Source: Allodiplogaster sudhausi (taxonomy: Eukaryota > Nematoda > Chromadorea > Rhabditida > Diplogasteridae). Taken from it: a stretch of 64,000 nucleotides of DNA. Below, one piece after another: positions 11,165 to 22,402 of the stretch (positions within the stretch are counted from its first letter, which is position 1; the number at the start of each line of letters is the position of its first letter). The DNA lies in contig CALZFC010000033.1 in NCBI GenBank assembly GCA_945643635.1, forward strand, positions 2,487,001 through 2,551,000. The letters are read 5' to 3'. The notes under the pieces were generated by a model. It searched no databases. It was not told where the DNA came from and was given only the letters and a program-made list of their open reading frames with translations. Made by a program: the position numbers and the translations under genes.

Positions 11165-11866
11165 TGTATGTGTGTACATACATACATGTATGAATATAAA
11201 CTAGATTTAAATGTGTTTGTAATATCTTTCATAGATAATTGTTCTATAGAAAGAGGAAACAGTAACAACAGCATGCAGGTTGTTGATAAAACATGATTGT
11301 CGAATTTATAAAACTTGCAATATGTTCATATGTATACATAGGTCACCATTTCGACGATTGGGCAAAGTTCACTGATATACATACATACTTATGTATATGC
11401 AAGTACATCTGTATTCACATATGCATAAGTATGTATGTACAGCCACACACGTCGGAAAGATGTGATGTACATATGTAATTATTCTTTATGTGTTTAGGGA
11501 ATATCTACATTTATTCTTCGAAAATGTTCTTCTTCATCTGTCTAAATAAAACGGCACTAGAACTTTAGCACTCGTGAACGAGGTCAAGAGGAGGCCAAGA
11601 TAGCCGGCATTCGTGACGTTGCATTCTCTGCACACTCATTGAGAGAATGCTCATCCATATCGCAGACAGCTTTTTATGACACTACGATAGAGCACAGATC
11701 ATGCGAGAGTTAATTTTACTTCTACGCTCGAACTTTCTTTGACCTTTTATGACACACACCTAAGGGATAGGCAGTTGTGGAAAGAAAGAGTGGAGCAGAA
11801 GAGGGAGGATAGACCAGAAAGTTTTTTACTCTTTTCCAATCTTGTTTCTCTAGAGATTCAAGTTGA
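11165..11866. other. Intergenic, upstream of secreted-protein gene
   Basis: AT-rich DNA with many ATGTACATA-type short palindromes (11166-11475), then a more complex stretch. TTTTTATGACAC near 11670 and TTTTATGACACA near 11745 repeat one motif upstream of the gene at 11942. It may be regulatory, but this is only inferred from repetition and position. Confidence 0.35.
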
Positions 11867-11867
11867 C

Positions 11868-11875
11868 TATATAAG
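11868..11875 (+). promoter_or_regulatory. TATA box of secreted-protein gene
   Basis: TATATAAG lies 74 bases before the ATG at 11942, a spacing that fits a TATA-driven start with a short leader. Confidence 0.5.
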
Positions 11876-11941
11876 ACAATAGTTTTCAATGCTTACGAAG
11901 CGCGTCATTAACCTTGTGATCACTACCGTTGATAAATTGCG

Positions 11942-12217
11942 ATGTCCTTCCGCATCACAATGATCTGCGTTCTTCTGCTCCTGTCGCTGGCCTCTGCCTT
12001 CATTCCTTCTGCAAATCCGTCGACTCTCTGGCGTAGCTACTCGGACGGCTTGATCTCCGTGTATCCCGACAGCAGTGTCAATTACCCGGTTCGTCTGGTT
12101 CAGCATCCCTCCGGCTATCACGAATTGGTTCGCATTGATCGCGAACCAGCTGGTCCACTCTACGTTTACAACACTTATGCAGGGCCGCGGCAGACTCCGT
12201 TGTATTCGCGATGGTGA
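11942..12217 (+). CDS. Small secreted protein, RSYxDG/YPVRLVQ family, member 1
   Basis: Single-exon frame of 91 residues. The start is MSFRITMICVLLLLSLASAF, a clear signal peptide, so the product should be secreted. The mature part contains RSYSDGLISV, YPVRLVQHPSG, VRIDREPAGPLYVYN and TYAG, with no cysteines and many Tyr and Pro. The gene at 24953 encodes the same order of motifs (RSYVDG, YPVRLVQ, RIDSAPTGPLSVFNSYTG). I do not recognise the family. A TATA box lies 74 bases upstream. It sits between receptor copies 1 and 2 on the opposite strand. Conservation between the two members despite different base composition argues that it is a real gene. Function unknown: a peptide precursor, cuticle protein or secreted signal are all open. 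Confidence 0.75.
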   Translation: MSFRITMICVLLLLSLASAFIPSANPSTLWRSYSDGLISVYPDSSVNYPVRLVQHPSGYHELVRIDREPAGPLYVYNTYAGPRQTPLYSRW

Positions 12218-12264
12218 AAGTATTCGTGGCACTCCCTTTTGTCTCATCTTTTCTGATCTCTGAC

Positions 12265-12680
12265 TAGCAACTGTTTACTATTTCTACTCTTCTGTATACC
12301 CATTATTCTTTATAATTTTTTTAAATAGAAATTTGTAGAAATTATGCATCATGTGATGATTTCGTAAACTCGTTACAGGTATTTAACAGGTTGCACTACT
12401 ACAATTTGTATTTGTAAAGATTGTATGCACATATCCAGAATTCATCATAAACATATGTATAAAGGAATACATTCACAAACAATGAGGCCAATGATTATTG
12501 GGTCCGCGATTAATTCGATTAATTTGCTCAATAGGATTAATACATACATATGTATTAATCCTATTAAACAAATTAATCCATTAGTGTTTTGTTACAATGC
12601 ATACAATTCGAGAACAAGCTCTATCTGCAATGAAGAGGATAACCCGATATTCGAGTTGAATATTTTAAGTTAAAAGATGC
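12265..12680. other. 3' region of secreted gene with decayed foldback end
   Basis: AT-rich. TTGGGTCCG followed by repeated ATTAAT units near 12498-12530 resembles the inner side of the FB1 end (TTGGGTCCGGTATTAATAG). Next to it, 12531-12564 is a perfect palindrome with 16-base arms and a 2-base centre. No gene is visible. Confidence 0.4.
12531..12564. repeat. Short perfect palindrome
   Basis: ATAGGATTAATACATA and its exact reverse complement, separated by two bases. It may be a remnant of a foldback-type element. Confidence 0.7.
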
Positions 12681-13864
12681 TTATTGCTCACTGGTTGTCA
12701 CTGTAGTCTGTATCTCCCGTTGCTCTCTCCGCCATCGGATCCTCCTATTTTGAAACCATATTTTCACCTAAAATAAGACTTCTTACGAAAAATACATATA
12801 TAATTAACGCATCTTTTTGATATGGGGAAAACGAAAAAGAACCTGTGCCTGAGTGAGTCCGAGCATATCGCCAAGCCTCTGGCGATCAGACTTCACCATG
12901 TACTGTTGGCGGGAAAAGGCATCTGAATCTTTTAATTTGTTTACTCTATTTTGATAAAGAACAAAAAAACAAATACAATGCTTTCGATTTCTATACCATG
13001 AGCACTTCGCTTGGTTGGCGATTATTTCAAGAATGAATTTAACTTAAAAAAAATGCAAGTCGCTATGGGCTTCTGGCAAGTACAAGGGGATCCTGTTATC
13101 CGGCATTTCTCATCACATCTGTGTAGGAATTAAGAATGTTTTTCTCTATGGCAGAAAGAACGGCATCGGTAAAACTGCTGAACCTTCCATGGCTGCCAGT
13201 TGGCCCTGCGTGTACGTCGTGCGCACGCGCCGCCGCTTTTCAGCTGCTAAATGGGAGAGAGAGAGAACGAGAGAACGAGAGACAGCGAGAGCGAGAGAGT
13301 GAGCGAGAGCGAGAGACAATTAGGAGTCGATTACACTAGTTAACGGTAATAAAGATAACAAGAAGCCTACTTTTTCCCTGCGATGACTGCAGCGCAGGCG
13401 AAGTTGGTTTCGTCATGACTAAAATGTAATTACGAAAGTTAAATGCTGATATATGACAACCCGTACTAAATAAGGAAAACATTGGAGAGTCCTCTGCAGA
13501 CCCGTTATTCGAATGAATATGCACCTGACGCATAAGAGAAGGGGGCCAATGCTGCTGAATGGTGCCTGTCATGTTCAGGTGCGAGAGGGGCCAATTGAAG
13601 AAAGCTTTCAGCGGCATTCTTCACGAGCAACTCAATGATCAAGGCATAAGAAGCGGCGCATTCTCTGAGAAGGTGAACGACTTCGCACGTCTTCTTACTA
13701 TTCCTTCTCTCTCTCTCCATCTCTCTCGCTCTTTACCGGTCTAAATGCATATCTCTAACCCTTCTTCTTCCTGTCACCTCCGTTGCAGGACGATGCTAAC
13801 AGCCTGTTTACGTTTGATGGATGGGTGCTTGCCTGTACGGTGGCCAAGTTCCATAGAAAAGCAT
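12681..13864 (-). CDS. Homeodomain transcription factor, Not/NK-like, five exons
   Basis: DNA-binding protein of about 139 residues, assembled from exons 13864-13812, 13664-13525, 13243-13184, 12922-12843 and 12767-12681. All intron phases agree (2, 1, 1, 0). The homeodomain is complete: RRRVRTTYTQGQLAAME in exon 3, AFSRQQYMVKSDRQRLGDML in exon 4, and VKIWFQNRRIRWRRE in exon 5, with W48, F49, N51 and R53 in the invariant positions. Introns split it near positions 18/19 and 46/47. The RQQYMV and WFQNRRIRWRR blocks recall the Not/floating head class and, less closely, NK and Emx/Vax. The N-terminal part is short (MLFYGTWPPYRQAP...) with a hydrophobic SYALIIELLV, so this is a very compact protein. 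Intron 2 contains a GA repeat. The first exon is the least certain part. Confidence 0.8.
13254..13320. repeat. GA-rich microsatellite in homeobox intron 2
   Basis: About 65 bases of GA with interspersed ACGAGA and GCGAGA units, between homeobox exons 2 and 3. Confidence 0.9.
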
Positions 13865-13869
13865 GATTT

Positions 13870-14281
13870 TAATGTGCAGGTTATGCGTTTCTGTTATTGA
13901 TCTCTAAACTCATGTTAAACAAGCACCAGAATACAACCTTTATTTTATCAGATACATACATATGATCAAATATTGATATATGTGTGTACATATGCACTTG
14001 TGAATGTAAATACATTTCGACAAAAACCTTTGCAAAATTACATATGTATTTCTTTAAAAAAAATTGTTTTACAATTCCCGAAAGATTAAAAAGGGGCAGA
14101 AGTGCACTCTAAGAAATACATATGAAATTAAAATTAATACTTCGAGATGAATTGTTACAACAAAAAAATAGAAAAATAAGCAAAAGATAAAGTACAGCCC
14201 AACATTACATATATGTAATATATTCATAGGATTCTCTGGAACTGCGACTCATGCATATGTTATGGTTTAAAATTGGATGAT
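13870..14281. other. Intergenic, AT-rich
   Basis: Upstream of the homeobox gene and downstream of receptor copy 2. Contains CATATGTA-type short palindromes, and near 14192 TACAGCCCAACAT, similar to the outer end of FB2 (TACAGTACCGCCCAACAT), perhaps a solitary remnant. No gene seen. Confidence 0.35.
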
Positions 14282-16102
14282 TCAGATTTTAGTGCCGCGA
14301 ACATTGCTGACGGTGGCGACGGTGATGGTTGTACTCCTTTCCATGCCGAGAATGCGTTGCATTCGACGCGGTAGCAGAGCGGTTCGGACGGAGGGAGAGA
14401 ACGCCACCAGGAACCGGAAAAAGGGATTACTGCTCATTCGATGCTAGAGAGTTAGTGCGCGAGAAAAAAAAGAGATTTAGGAAAATAGTAGAACTACGAG
14501 CAGCAGTTCCATTATTCCAATTGCTGTCAACATCCATCCTTATGTCATTCCACCCACGACTATTCCAAGAAATCATCAACCGCCTTCGAAACCCTTGTCA
14601 TTGCTGCGAATACGTATGTGGGAAAGGTCCGTTTCTGTCGGGCTAAACTTTCTGTTACTGCATTGAAGGCAAGAGTTCAACTTCGTCTGCAGAGTCCAGA
14701 CATACTCCCACAAACAAGAAGTTCGCGAGAAGTCGACACCAACCAAAACGGAAGAATAGTTGAGAGAAAGAGCACGTGAGTCGATGTGAACATGACAATG
14801 TTTGTGAATGGAGTTCGAGGCGCGTACTGGTTCATTACCTTAATAATTAATATATATATATTTTTTTTAATTAATGAAAATCATGCGTTTTGGACTATAA
14901 TAATGAGATAAGATAGTTTTTTCACTGTTTCCAAAACGTTAATGTATGTCCTTCTTTAAAATAAATAATGTTCAGAAGAACCAACAATCATAATGTTGTA
15001 GAGGACATAGAGAAGGAAGGAGGCGACAGAAGTAATGCAAAGCCCCCTCTCAGCTCGACTCTCCAGACGAAGTTTCCGTCGAAAGTTGTAGTGCATGACT
15101 GCAATGGCGATGTTCAACACGAGGGTCACGGCAGCCGTGCCGTACGTGTATAGAGATCGGATGATTATCAGCGCCTGGAACGATGCAAAGTGTTCTGCGA
15201 CTTTTTGCTCCATCAAAAAATTCTACATAGCTGAAATTTCAAATAATATTTATATTTATTTTATCCAAACATAGAATTTTTTTTAGAAAATGTGCAAAAT
15301 TTTTATTAAGCGGAAAAGTTAAAGATAAGATTTTTCTATGACTAAAAAAGGCTGACACTGTAGTCGTTATTCCCCTTAGGAAAGTAGATGCTTCCGTTCT
15401 CCGTTGCAATCTCAAGAAATTTGAAGCCACGAAAACTATTGGGCACCGTCAACAATGGCAGAAGGAAGATGAAGAAGATCGCCACTTTGAAGAAATGATA
15501 TTCGTACTGAATAAACATTTTCAGTATCGGAATCCTATTCGAAAAGGATCCAAAAACTAGTTTTATTTTATTTACCAATTTCATCTTGAGTGGCGCTGCA
15601 AGGAATAAGAATCGATTGAGTGCAAGAAAGAAGAAGCTCTGGAGCTGGCCGGCCGCGGAGTATTTGGTGAGAGCATTACAAACCATCGCTAGGTTCAGTT
15701 GATTAATAAGGGCGTAGAGACCAGAGAATCCGGTAAAAGTCGTCAACTCCAAGAAGAACATTGTGCAGAGGAAGCAGAAGAAGCTCTCAACATAAATCCG
15801 TGGAATTAACAATTAAATAGAATTTTATATTTGTATTGACGATTTTGGTGTACAGTCTTACTGTGCTCAACAAACGTATTCACGCATGGACGAGACAATG
15901 AAGGAGGTTTGATTACCATGACGCCCTCAAGGGCAACAATGTAGAAGATAGGTACTCGTGAAAAGTTAGGATGAAGGATGATGCGGACATAAGAAGGGAG
16001 AGAAATGATGAAAGTCGGCACTGCGAGAGCAGCAATCACCCAGCAGAGGGATTCATCAAGTTGCTGAAGAAAAGACATCTCTTCATCGCCTATTCCCGCC
16101 AT
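14282..16102 (-). CDS. Receptor copy 2, 7TM chemoreceptor-like
   Basis: Six exons: 16102-15917, 15785-15576, 15506-15357, 15174-14986, 14838-14744 and 14414-14282 (186, 210, 150, 189, 95 and 133 nt), about 320 residues. The start MAGIGDEEMSFLQQLDES leads into TM1 (VPTFIISLPSYVRIILHPNF). The second exon carries ELTTFTGFSGLYALINQLN and AGQLQSFFFLALNRFLFL, the third VPNSFRGFKF and YFPKG, the fourth FRRKLRLESRAERGL before TM5, and the fifth FLSTILPFWL (TM7). The tail ends ...ERSTTITVATVSN. The gene lies in a head-to-tail array of minus-strand paralogues. The 3' junction of the last intron reads CCG instead of CAG; a GCAG acceptor 15 nt upstream (exon starting 14429) keeps the frame and may be used. 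Likely a sensory-neuron receptor of the Srg/Srv-like type; the ligand is unknown. Confidence 0.8.
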
Positions 16103-17143
16103 CTGCAGAAACAGTCACTTTCACAATTATAATAATTACCGCGAACTAGCCAAACAGTATAGACATATCGGGGCATTGTTTGTAACATTTTGACTTAATT
16201 CGGAAACCATATGGCACATTAATTGCTAAATTTACTATATGGACATTGCAAACTAACAAAATTAGGTTACCCTTCTTTTTACTCCAGCGACAAAATATAT
16301 ACATGTGCGCATAAATATCTTATGGTAAATTGTAACAGTGAAAAATACGGTCAACTGATTATTTGTTTCAACGCTGCTCGAATGGAAAGAGGGAGGTCTG
16401 TCCATGTGAGGTGCAAATATTCTCATAAGATTTGAAATAGAGCGAAGTTGGGAGAGAATGTGAACGATGCTTCTGAAACAATCTTTGAAAATATATTTTT
16501 TAACGAAAAAATGTTGTAAATCTGAGCAAGGCGCTCAAGCGTTTCTAAAATCAAATATTAAGCTGTCTTTCCACATGTTTTGGATAATGCTACCCTAGAG
16601 AAACCAAAATAGCTTTAAGTGTTAAGTCTAGTATTCAAAAAACGACGATTACAGCAATGCAGCACTTTATTTCAAAAGTTTATAATTATCCGCAATCGAT
16701 TCTAGTAGAATTCGTGCTTTTCGACGATTTCCGAACAGGCGGCTTCCCTTGATCCATATGAGTTCACGCATATATGTACATATGTACGTACATATGATAG
16801 GTATGACGAACGGACAAAAAAGTTTCAAAGGAACATTGTACATTTTCAACATAAAGTAAGGCAACCTGGAGATTCGCAACAAGCTATAATATGATCGAGC
16901 GGCCAGCGTTTATTGTTAGAATGGTCAAAGCCTTCTCTTCAAGTTTAATGTGAGATGGAAATATTGAACAAGCAATATTGTACAAATCGTCAGTTTTGTA
17001 ATGACGGGCCTAGTAATGCACAATTGCTTTCATAATTTGATAACATACAGTGAAAGGCAGTGAGTGAAATAAATGAAGTGGAGCAGGCATGAGTACAATA
17101 CACGCACATATGTACATATGTATGTAAGTACGTCTGATCGGGT
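16103..17143. other. Intergenic between receptor copies 2 and 3
   Basis: About 1 kb, AT-rich, with CATATGTACATA-type tracts near 16770-16800 and 17105-17125. Short open frames on both strands show no paired splice sites or family motif. No gene seen. Confidence 0.5.
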
Positions 17144-18930
17144 TCATAATTTTGAGTTTTTCAAGTTTCCCGCATTGGCGACTTGGACAGTGAAGGAAGT
17201 CGTGCTTCTCCTCTCGGGCGTAATGCCAAGAGAGCTTTGCAGGCGAAGAGGAAGGAGAGCTGCGCGGACAGAAGGAGAGAAGGCCACCAGGAACCTGAAA
17301 TGAAATAGAGATGGAAATGGTGGAGGAGAGGAACGGCCATTATTAGAAGAGTATTTCGTTCTCAAATATCCATTTCCCACTATATCAACTTTTGGCAATG
17401 TGGACAAGTACGAAATATCTCTTTGTGATATTTTGCGCGTGGGGCAAGATTCTGGAAACAAGAGTGCAATTCCATCTGCAAAGATCACTTTATTTTGCCG
17501 AGTAAAGGGTCGTGAGAATACTCTTGGTTTAGAGAAATAGAGAGGGAGGGAGAGCAGAGAGACAGAGATAGAGAGAGAGCAGAGTGACAGAGACAAGGAG
17601 AGAGAGAGCGCGAGAGAGAGAATCAACACCAACCAAAACGGAAGAATAGTCGAGAGGAAAAACATGTGAGTCGACGTGAACATGACAACGTTTGTGAATG
17701 AAGTTCGAGGCGCGTACTGGTTCATTACCTTCACAATGGAAACAATTACAAGATATTATAATTAAGAAAAAATTATACTTTTTACGAAATAATGGACTTC
17801 GTCACAGTTTATAAAAATAAATTTGTTATGTTACGAATGAAAAATAAAACATCATCAGCAAACTATTCAACCCATCAAATCTTGAATAGAAAATGGAAAA
17901 AAGAACTAACGATCATGATGTTGTAGCAGACATAAAGAAGGAAGGATACGACAGAAGTGATGCAAAGTCCCCTCTCAGCTCGACTCTCGAGTTGAAATTT
18001 CCGTCGAAAGTTGTAGTGCTTGACTGCAATAGCGATGTTAAGCACGAGGGCCATCGCAGCCGTGCCGTACGTGTAGACGGAACGAATTATTATGAGCACC
18101 TAAAAAATCGCACAATCAGAATATAATTATTAAATTGTGACAACCACTTTAGACTAATGCACGAATTTATCCTGACACTATAATCGTTGATGCCCACGGG
18201 AAAGTAGATGCTTCCTTCGTTCAGTGCAAGTTCAACGAACTTGAAGCCGCGAAAACTGTTAGGAACTGAGATCAGCGGCAGAAGGAAAACGCTGGCAATG
18301 GCGACTTTGAAGAAGCGATCTTCGTACTGAACAAGTTGCGTTCACTCCATTTAGACTCTTTTGAAAGCGGACGAACTGGATTTTCTTACTAGAACTTATA
18401 CAAAAATTTAAGTTTATTTTTAATGAGAAAATCAGTTAAATTATTTTTTATTCAATGATACCGTGTTCATCTGAAGCGGCGCTGTAAGGAACAAGAATCG
18501 ATTGAGAGCTAGAAAGAAGAAGCTCTGGAGCTGGCCGGCCGCGAAGTATTGGGTGAGAGCACTACAAACCATCGCTAGGTTCAGCCGATTTATAAGGGCG
18601 TAGAGACCAGCGAACTCGGGAAAAGTGGTCAGTTCAGCAAAGAACATTGTGCAGAGGAAGCAGAAGAAGCCCTTGATAAATATAATATTAATATGCATAG
18701 TAGATGTGCTATTCCTACAAATATGGCCAAGCGATGAGACTCACCATGACGCCCTCGAGAGCAACGATGAAGAAGATGGGCGCACGGGCAAAGTTAAGAT
18801 GAAGAAGAATGCGGAGGTAGGAGGGGAGAGAAATTTGAAAGGTCGGAATTTCGAGTGCCGCTATCACATAGCAGAGGGAGGCGTCCAGCTGCTGAAGAAA
18901 CGACAGCTCTTCTTTGCTTATTCCGGGCAT
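17144..18930 (-). CDS. Receptor copy 3, 7TM chemoreceptor-like
   Basis: Six exons: 18930-18745, 18671-18462, 18326-18177, 18099-17911, 17728-17634 and 17294-17144. The lengths 186, 210, 150, 189, 95 and 151 sum to 327 codons including the stop, so 326 residues with consistent phases. Key blocks: MPGISKEELSFLQQLDASLC, QISLPSYLRILLHLNF, ELTTFPEFAGLYALINRLN, LQSFFFLALNRFLFL, VPNSFRGFKFVEL, RAERGLCITSVVSF, FLSTILPFW and FLVAFSPSVRAALLP. The C-terminus keeps the family's LG[I/M]..ERRSTT motif. The first five exon sizes are identical to copies 2 and 4. The last intron carries a GA microsatellite (about 17541-17622). Predicted plasma-membrane receptor in chemosensory cells; nothing suggests inactivation. 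Confidence 0.85.
17541..17625. repeat. GA microsatellite in receptor copy 3 intron
   Basis: Interrupted GA repeats (CAGAGA, AGGGAG, GCGCGAGAG) inside the last intron; read on the transcript strand it is a CT tract. Confidence 0.9.
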
Positions 18931-19954
18931 CCACAAGACAGACAACTTTCTGAAGATATCCTCAGAAAAATATTTTCAGTCTTCTGCTCTTGCAGGCGCT
19001 CTTCGCTTAAATTCTAGACGAAATGATAGTGATATATTAAATATTCCCGATATTTCGTCATGTGACCATCGACTTTGAACCTTTTGTAAAATTAAAAGAA
19101 TTCGAGGAAAGCCATGAGAGAGACACGCATCTGCACCTATCTTTTTGTATTATTGTGAAAAGGGAGGTCAACTATTTCCATTGTATAAATACGCGTTCAG
19201 AAGGATGCAAAAAATATTCTTGAAGAAATGAATATGACTAGAGCAGAGTTAAGAGCGAGTACTCTGCGTAGAAAATGAACTTATTTTTAAACTACCACAC
19301 TTTTGTCCATGAAAATCTGAACCATTTCTGAACAGGAAAATCTGAAGAAAACTTAGCACGCATCGTAACGTCCGACGTTAAGTTGCACTTCTGGTTGCAG
19401 CTTCCGGATGTAGAACTGCCAATTACGGGAACGGCCAAAGATGATCGCGACGGCTGTTACTATTTCTTTCAAATAAACTGGTATTGGCAGACGTGCACTT
19501 TCAACATTAAAGTTCAGCCCCAAATTCCTTGATTTGCGTCGTTTGATATTGACATGTCGTATGCTTCTTTCGCGATTTAATGTCATATATGTAAATGCAG
19601 ATTTCCCAATTTGCCTTTTCAATTTTGCAATCCGTCATTTTATGTGCTCTCAGCATTCAATTAATCTGGGTAATTGAAATATTCTAGGCAGTGATTGAAC
19701 GAGAAGGTGAGACGGTGTCTGCTTCCTTTGATAGGGAGCTAACCATAATGTATGTACTTATTAGATTGCAACTTGACAGATGCACACATATGTAAGCTTT
19801 ACTGGACTGCTTTGTAATCGTTATTGCCATCAGTTCAAAGATGGTTTATGCATTTCGTCACGGCACTTTTCAAGGTATATGTATGAGAGAAATAAATACT
19901 AATATAAATGAAGTTGGCAAAACTGCTGCAAAAATACTCTTAATTGCCAAGACT
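18931..19954. other. Intergenic between receptor copies 3 and 4
   Basis: About 1 kb with no convincing gene. The 89-residue minus-strand frame at 19353-19622 lacks a family motif or splice support. Confidence 0.45.
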
Positions 19955-22402
19955 TCACATTTTTGAATTTCTGAGTTGGCTCGTCGTAGCCACAGTGATT
20001 GTCGTGCTCCTTCTCTCTGAAGCGATGCCGAGAGTACGTTGGAGACGACGTGGAACGAGAGCAGAACGGACCGACGGAGAAAAGGCCACCAGGAACCTGG
20101 AAGTGGGAATTACATTTGTTCTTTTATAGAACGAGAGAGAGAGAGAGAAACTGCATGAAAAATCGATAAAGAGAGGAAGTAATAAAGGGAAAAGATATTT
20201 TACATAATTATGTTCCCCGTATAAATTGATTGATTGATTTTACATATATTCGTAGAACGGGCAAGAGTGTTTTTTCTAACTGCACAACCTATTCCTTCCT
20301 TGTTTCTAACTTTTCTAACTTTGGCCTTTGATACGGGGGACTCGGCCACATTATGACAAATAGTGCATGTGTGGGATCAAGAATATAGGGTTGCAATGGA
20401 AACAATAGTGCATTTCTACCTTCAGACCCCAGACTTTGCGAGCACGAAAACTGGCATTCGTGAGAATAGCATTTCTGTTCTCTGTGAAGTCAGCAGACCA
20501 TCCAGACACCTAACCAAAACGGAAGAATAGTCGAGAGGAAGAACACGTGAGTCGATGTGAACATGACAACGTTTGTGAATGGAGTTCGAGGCGCGTACTG
20601 GTTCATTACCTTGACAAAGGATAAAAGGGTATTTAGTTATTCGATTTTAAACAAGGCATTTACGTATGTATGTACATTCATACATACATACATGTATGTG
20701 CATTATCTTCTATGTACATATATATATTTTTTAAATAAATTTAACTTCCATTGTTCCCAATTGTAACAAAGTCAAGAGAGCGGTTAATATGTGCGATATG
20801 ACATATGTAGTTTGTGAACCAAAAGTTACTCTTAATAAAGCTTAATGTAAAATATCGAGCGAACAATCATGATGCTGAAGACGACGTAGAGAATGAAAGA
20901 AAAGACAGAAGTAATGCAGAGGCCTCGTTCTGCGCGACTTTCAAGGCGAAGCTTCCGCCGAAAGTTGTAGTGCAAGATGGCGATGGCCACGTTGAGAACA
21001 AAGGTCACGGCCGCCGTTCCGTACGTGTAGAAGGCGCGCGCTATTATCACGAACTAAAATTGAGAACGAAGAGCTATTATTAATTAACTAATATCCCTAA
21101 AAATTAAAAGGCTAATGGTAAGCGAATTCACATCTGCACACAAAATATGCGAAAGATATTCCAATATCTAGTCTTACAATTAGCTTTTCTGAAAGATGCG
21201 GATCTCATGTCCAATGACGTGAATATCGTCCTTTAAGAACTACACTTCCGTCCGGGAAGTCATAGCCATGCAATCAGTCACCACTTATAAGTACATAATA
21301 CTTGCACCTTTGCCCAATCTGCGAAACAAGTGCCTCCCTAATGTCTTTGAATTCCATGGTCCTTAAAACGGATTATTACGAGAGAGCAAAGACGAGGAAT
21401 TTATAGACATGAAATTATAGTTAGTACACAGCCATTTGCACTTTTTTCTCCCACATGTCTCACTGTACTGAAAGGATGAAAATGTTATCTACCAGAACAA
21501 TAGAGATTTTATTTTTTAATTATTGTATTTCTTGTCAAAGGAGAGTTTTTTTTCGTTATATCTGTCTCAACGTACATATATGGGTTTTATCGGAAGCATA
21601 ATGAGTGATCGCTAACATGGTAGTCGTTGACTCCGATGGGGAAGTAGATGGTCACATCTCCCATGGGAATTTCGAAAAACATGAAGCCGCGGAAGCTGTT
21701 CGGCACGGTTATCAGAGGAAGAACAAAGATGCCGACGATGGCCACTTTGAAGAAGCGCTCTTCATACTGCAAACACATCTGATATTTGATTGTTCCCAAC
21801 ATTTTTTTTCTATATGAAAGTTTTGAGTGTTTTTTTTAATATTCAGTTAGCCTTCATATTCTCTTCTTTGAGTGGTATTTTCTTCTGTCCCTAACCATTT
21901 TCATCTTGAAAGGCGCAGCAAGCAGCAGAAATCGATTGAGAGCGAGGAAGAAGTAGCTCTGCAGCTGCCCGGCCGCCGAATACTCGCTCAGCGCATTCGC
22001 TGCCATCGCCAGATTGAGCCGGTTCACGAAGGCATAGAGTCCAGCAAACTCAGGGAACGTCGTCAGCTCCACGAAGAACATCGTGCAGAGGAAGGCGAAG
22101 AAACCCTTAACAAGTTATTTCTTCTACAGTCTTTTGAAATTTTACTTGAGTGCTTTTACAGCTCCTTAACAAAATTTTCTTCAAGATGCTGTGTTCTAGA
22201 TCAAGTTGAAGCTCACCATGGCACCCTCAAGAACGACGATGTAGAAGACGTGTGCACGTGCAAAATTGGGATGGAGGAGGATACGAACGTAGGATGGAAG
22301 AGAAATGAGGAATGTCGGAACCGCGATTACGGTAATGACACAGCAGAGAACTGAGTCCAGCTGCTGCAGGGATGACATCTCTTCGTCGCTGATTTCGGAC
22401 AT
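19955..22402 (-). CDS. Receptor copy 4, 7TM chemoreceptor-like
   Basis: Six exons: 22402-22217, 22105-21896, 21766-21617, 21053-20865, 20609-20515 and 20096-19955 (186, 210, 150, 189, 95, 142 nt), together 324 codons with the stop. All donors and acceptors are GT-AG. Blocks seen: MSEISDEEMSSLQQLDSVLC, VPTFLISLPSYVRILLHPNF, ELTTFPEFAGLYAFVNRLN, LQSYFFLALNRFLLLAAP, VPNSFRGFMFFEI, YFPIGVNDYHV, FRRKLRLESRAERGLCIT and FLVAFSPSVRSALVP, with a tail ending ...LRNSKM. The exon lengths match copies 2 and 3 exactly, apart from the tail. The most regular member of the array; no defect seen. Expected to be a sensory receptor of the Srg/Srv-like type. Confidence 0.85.
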
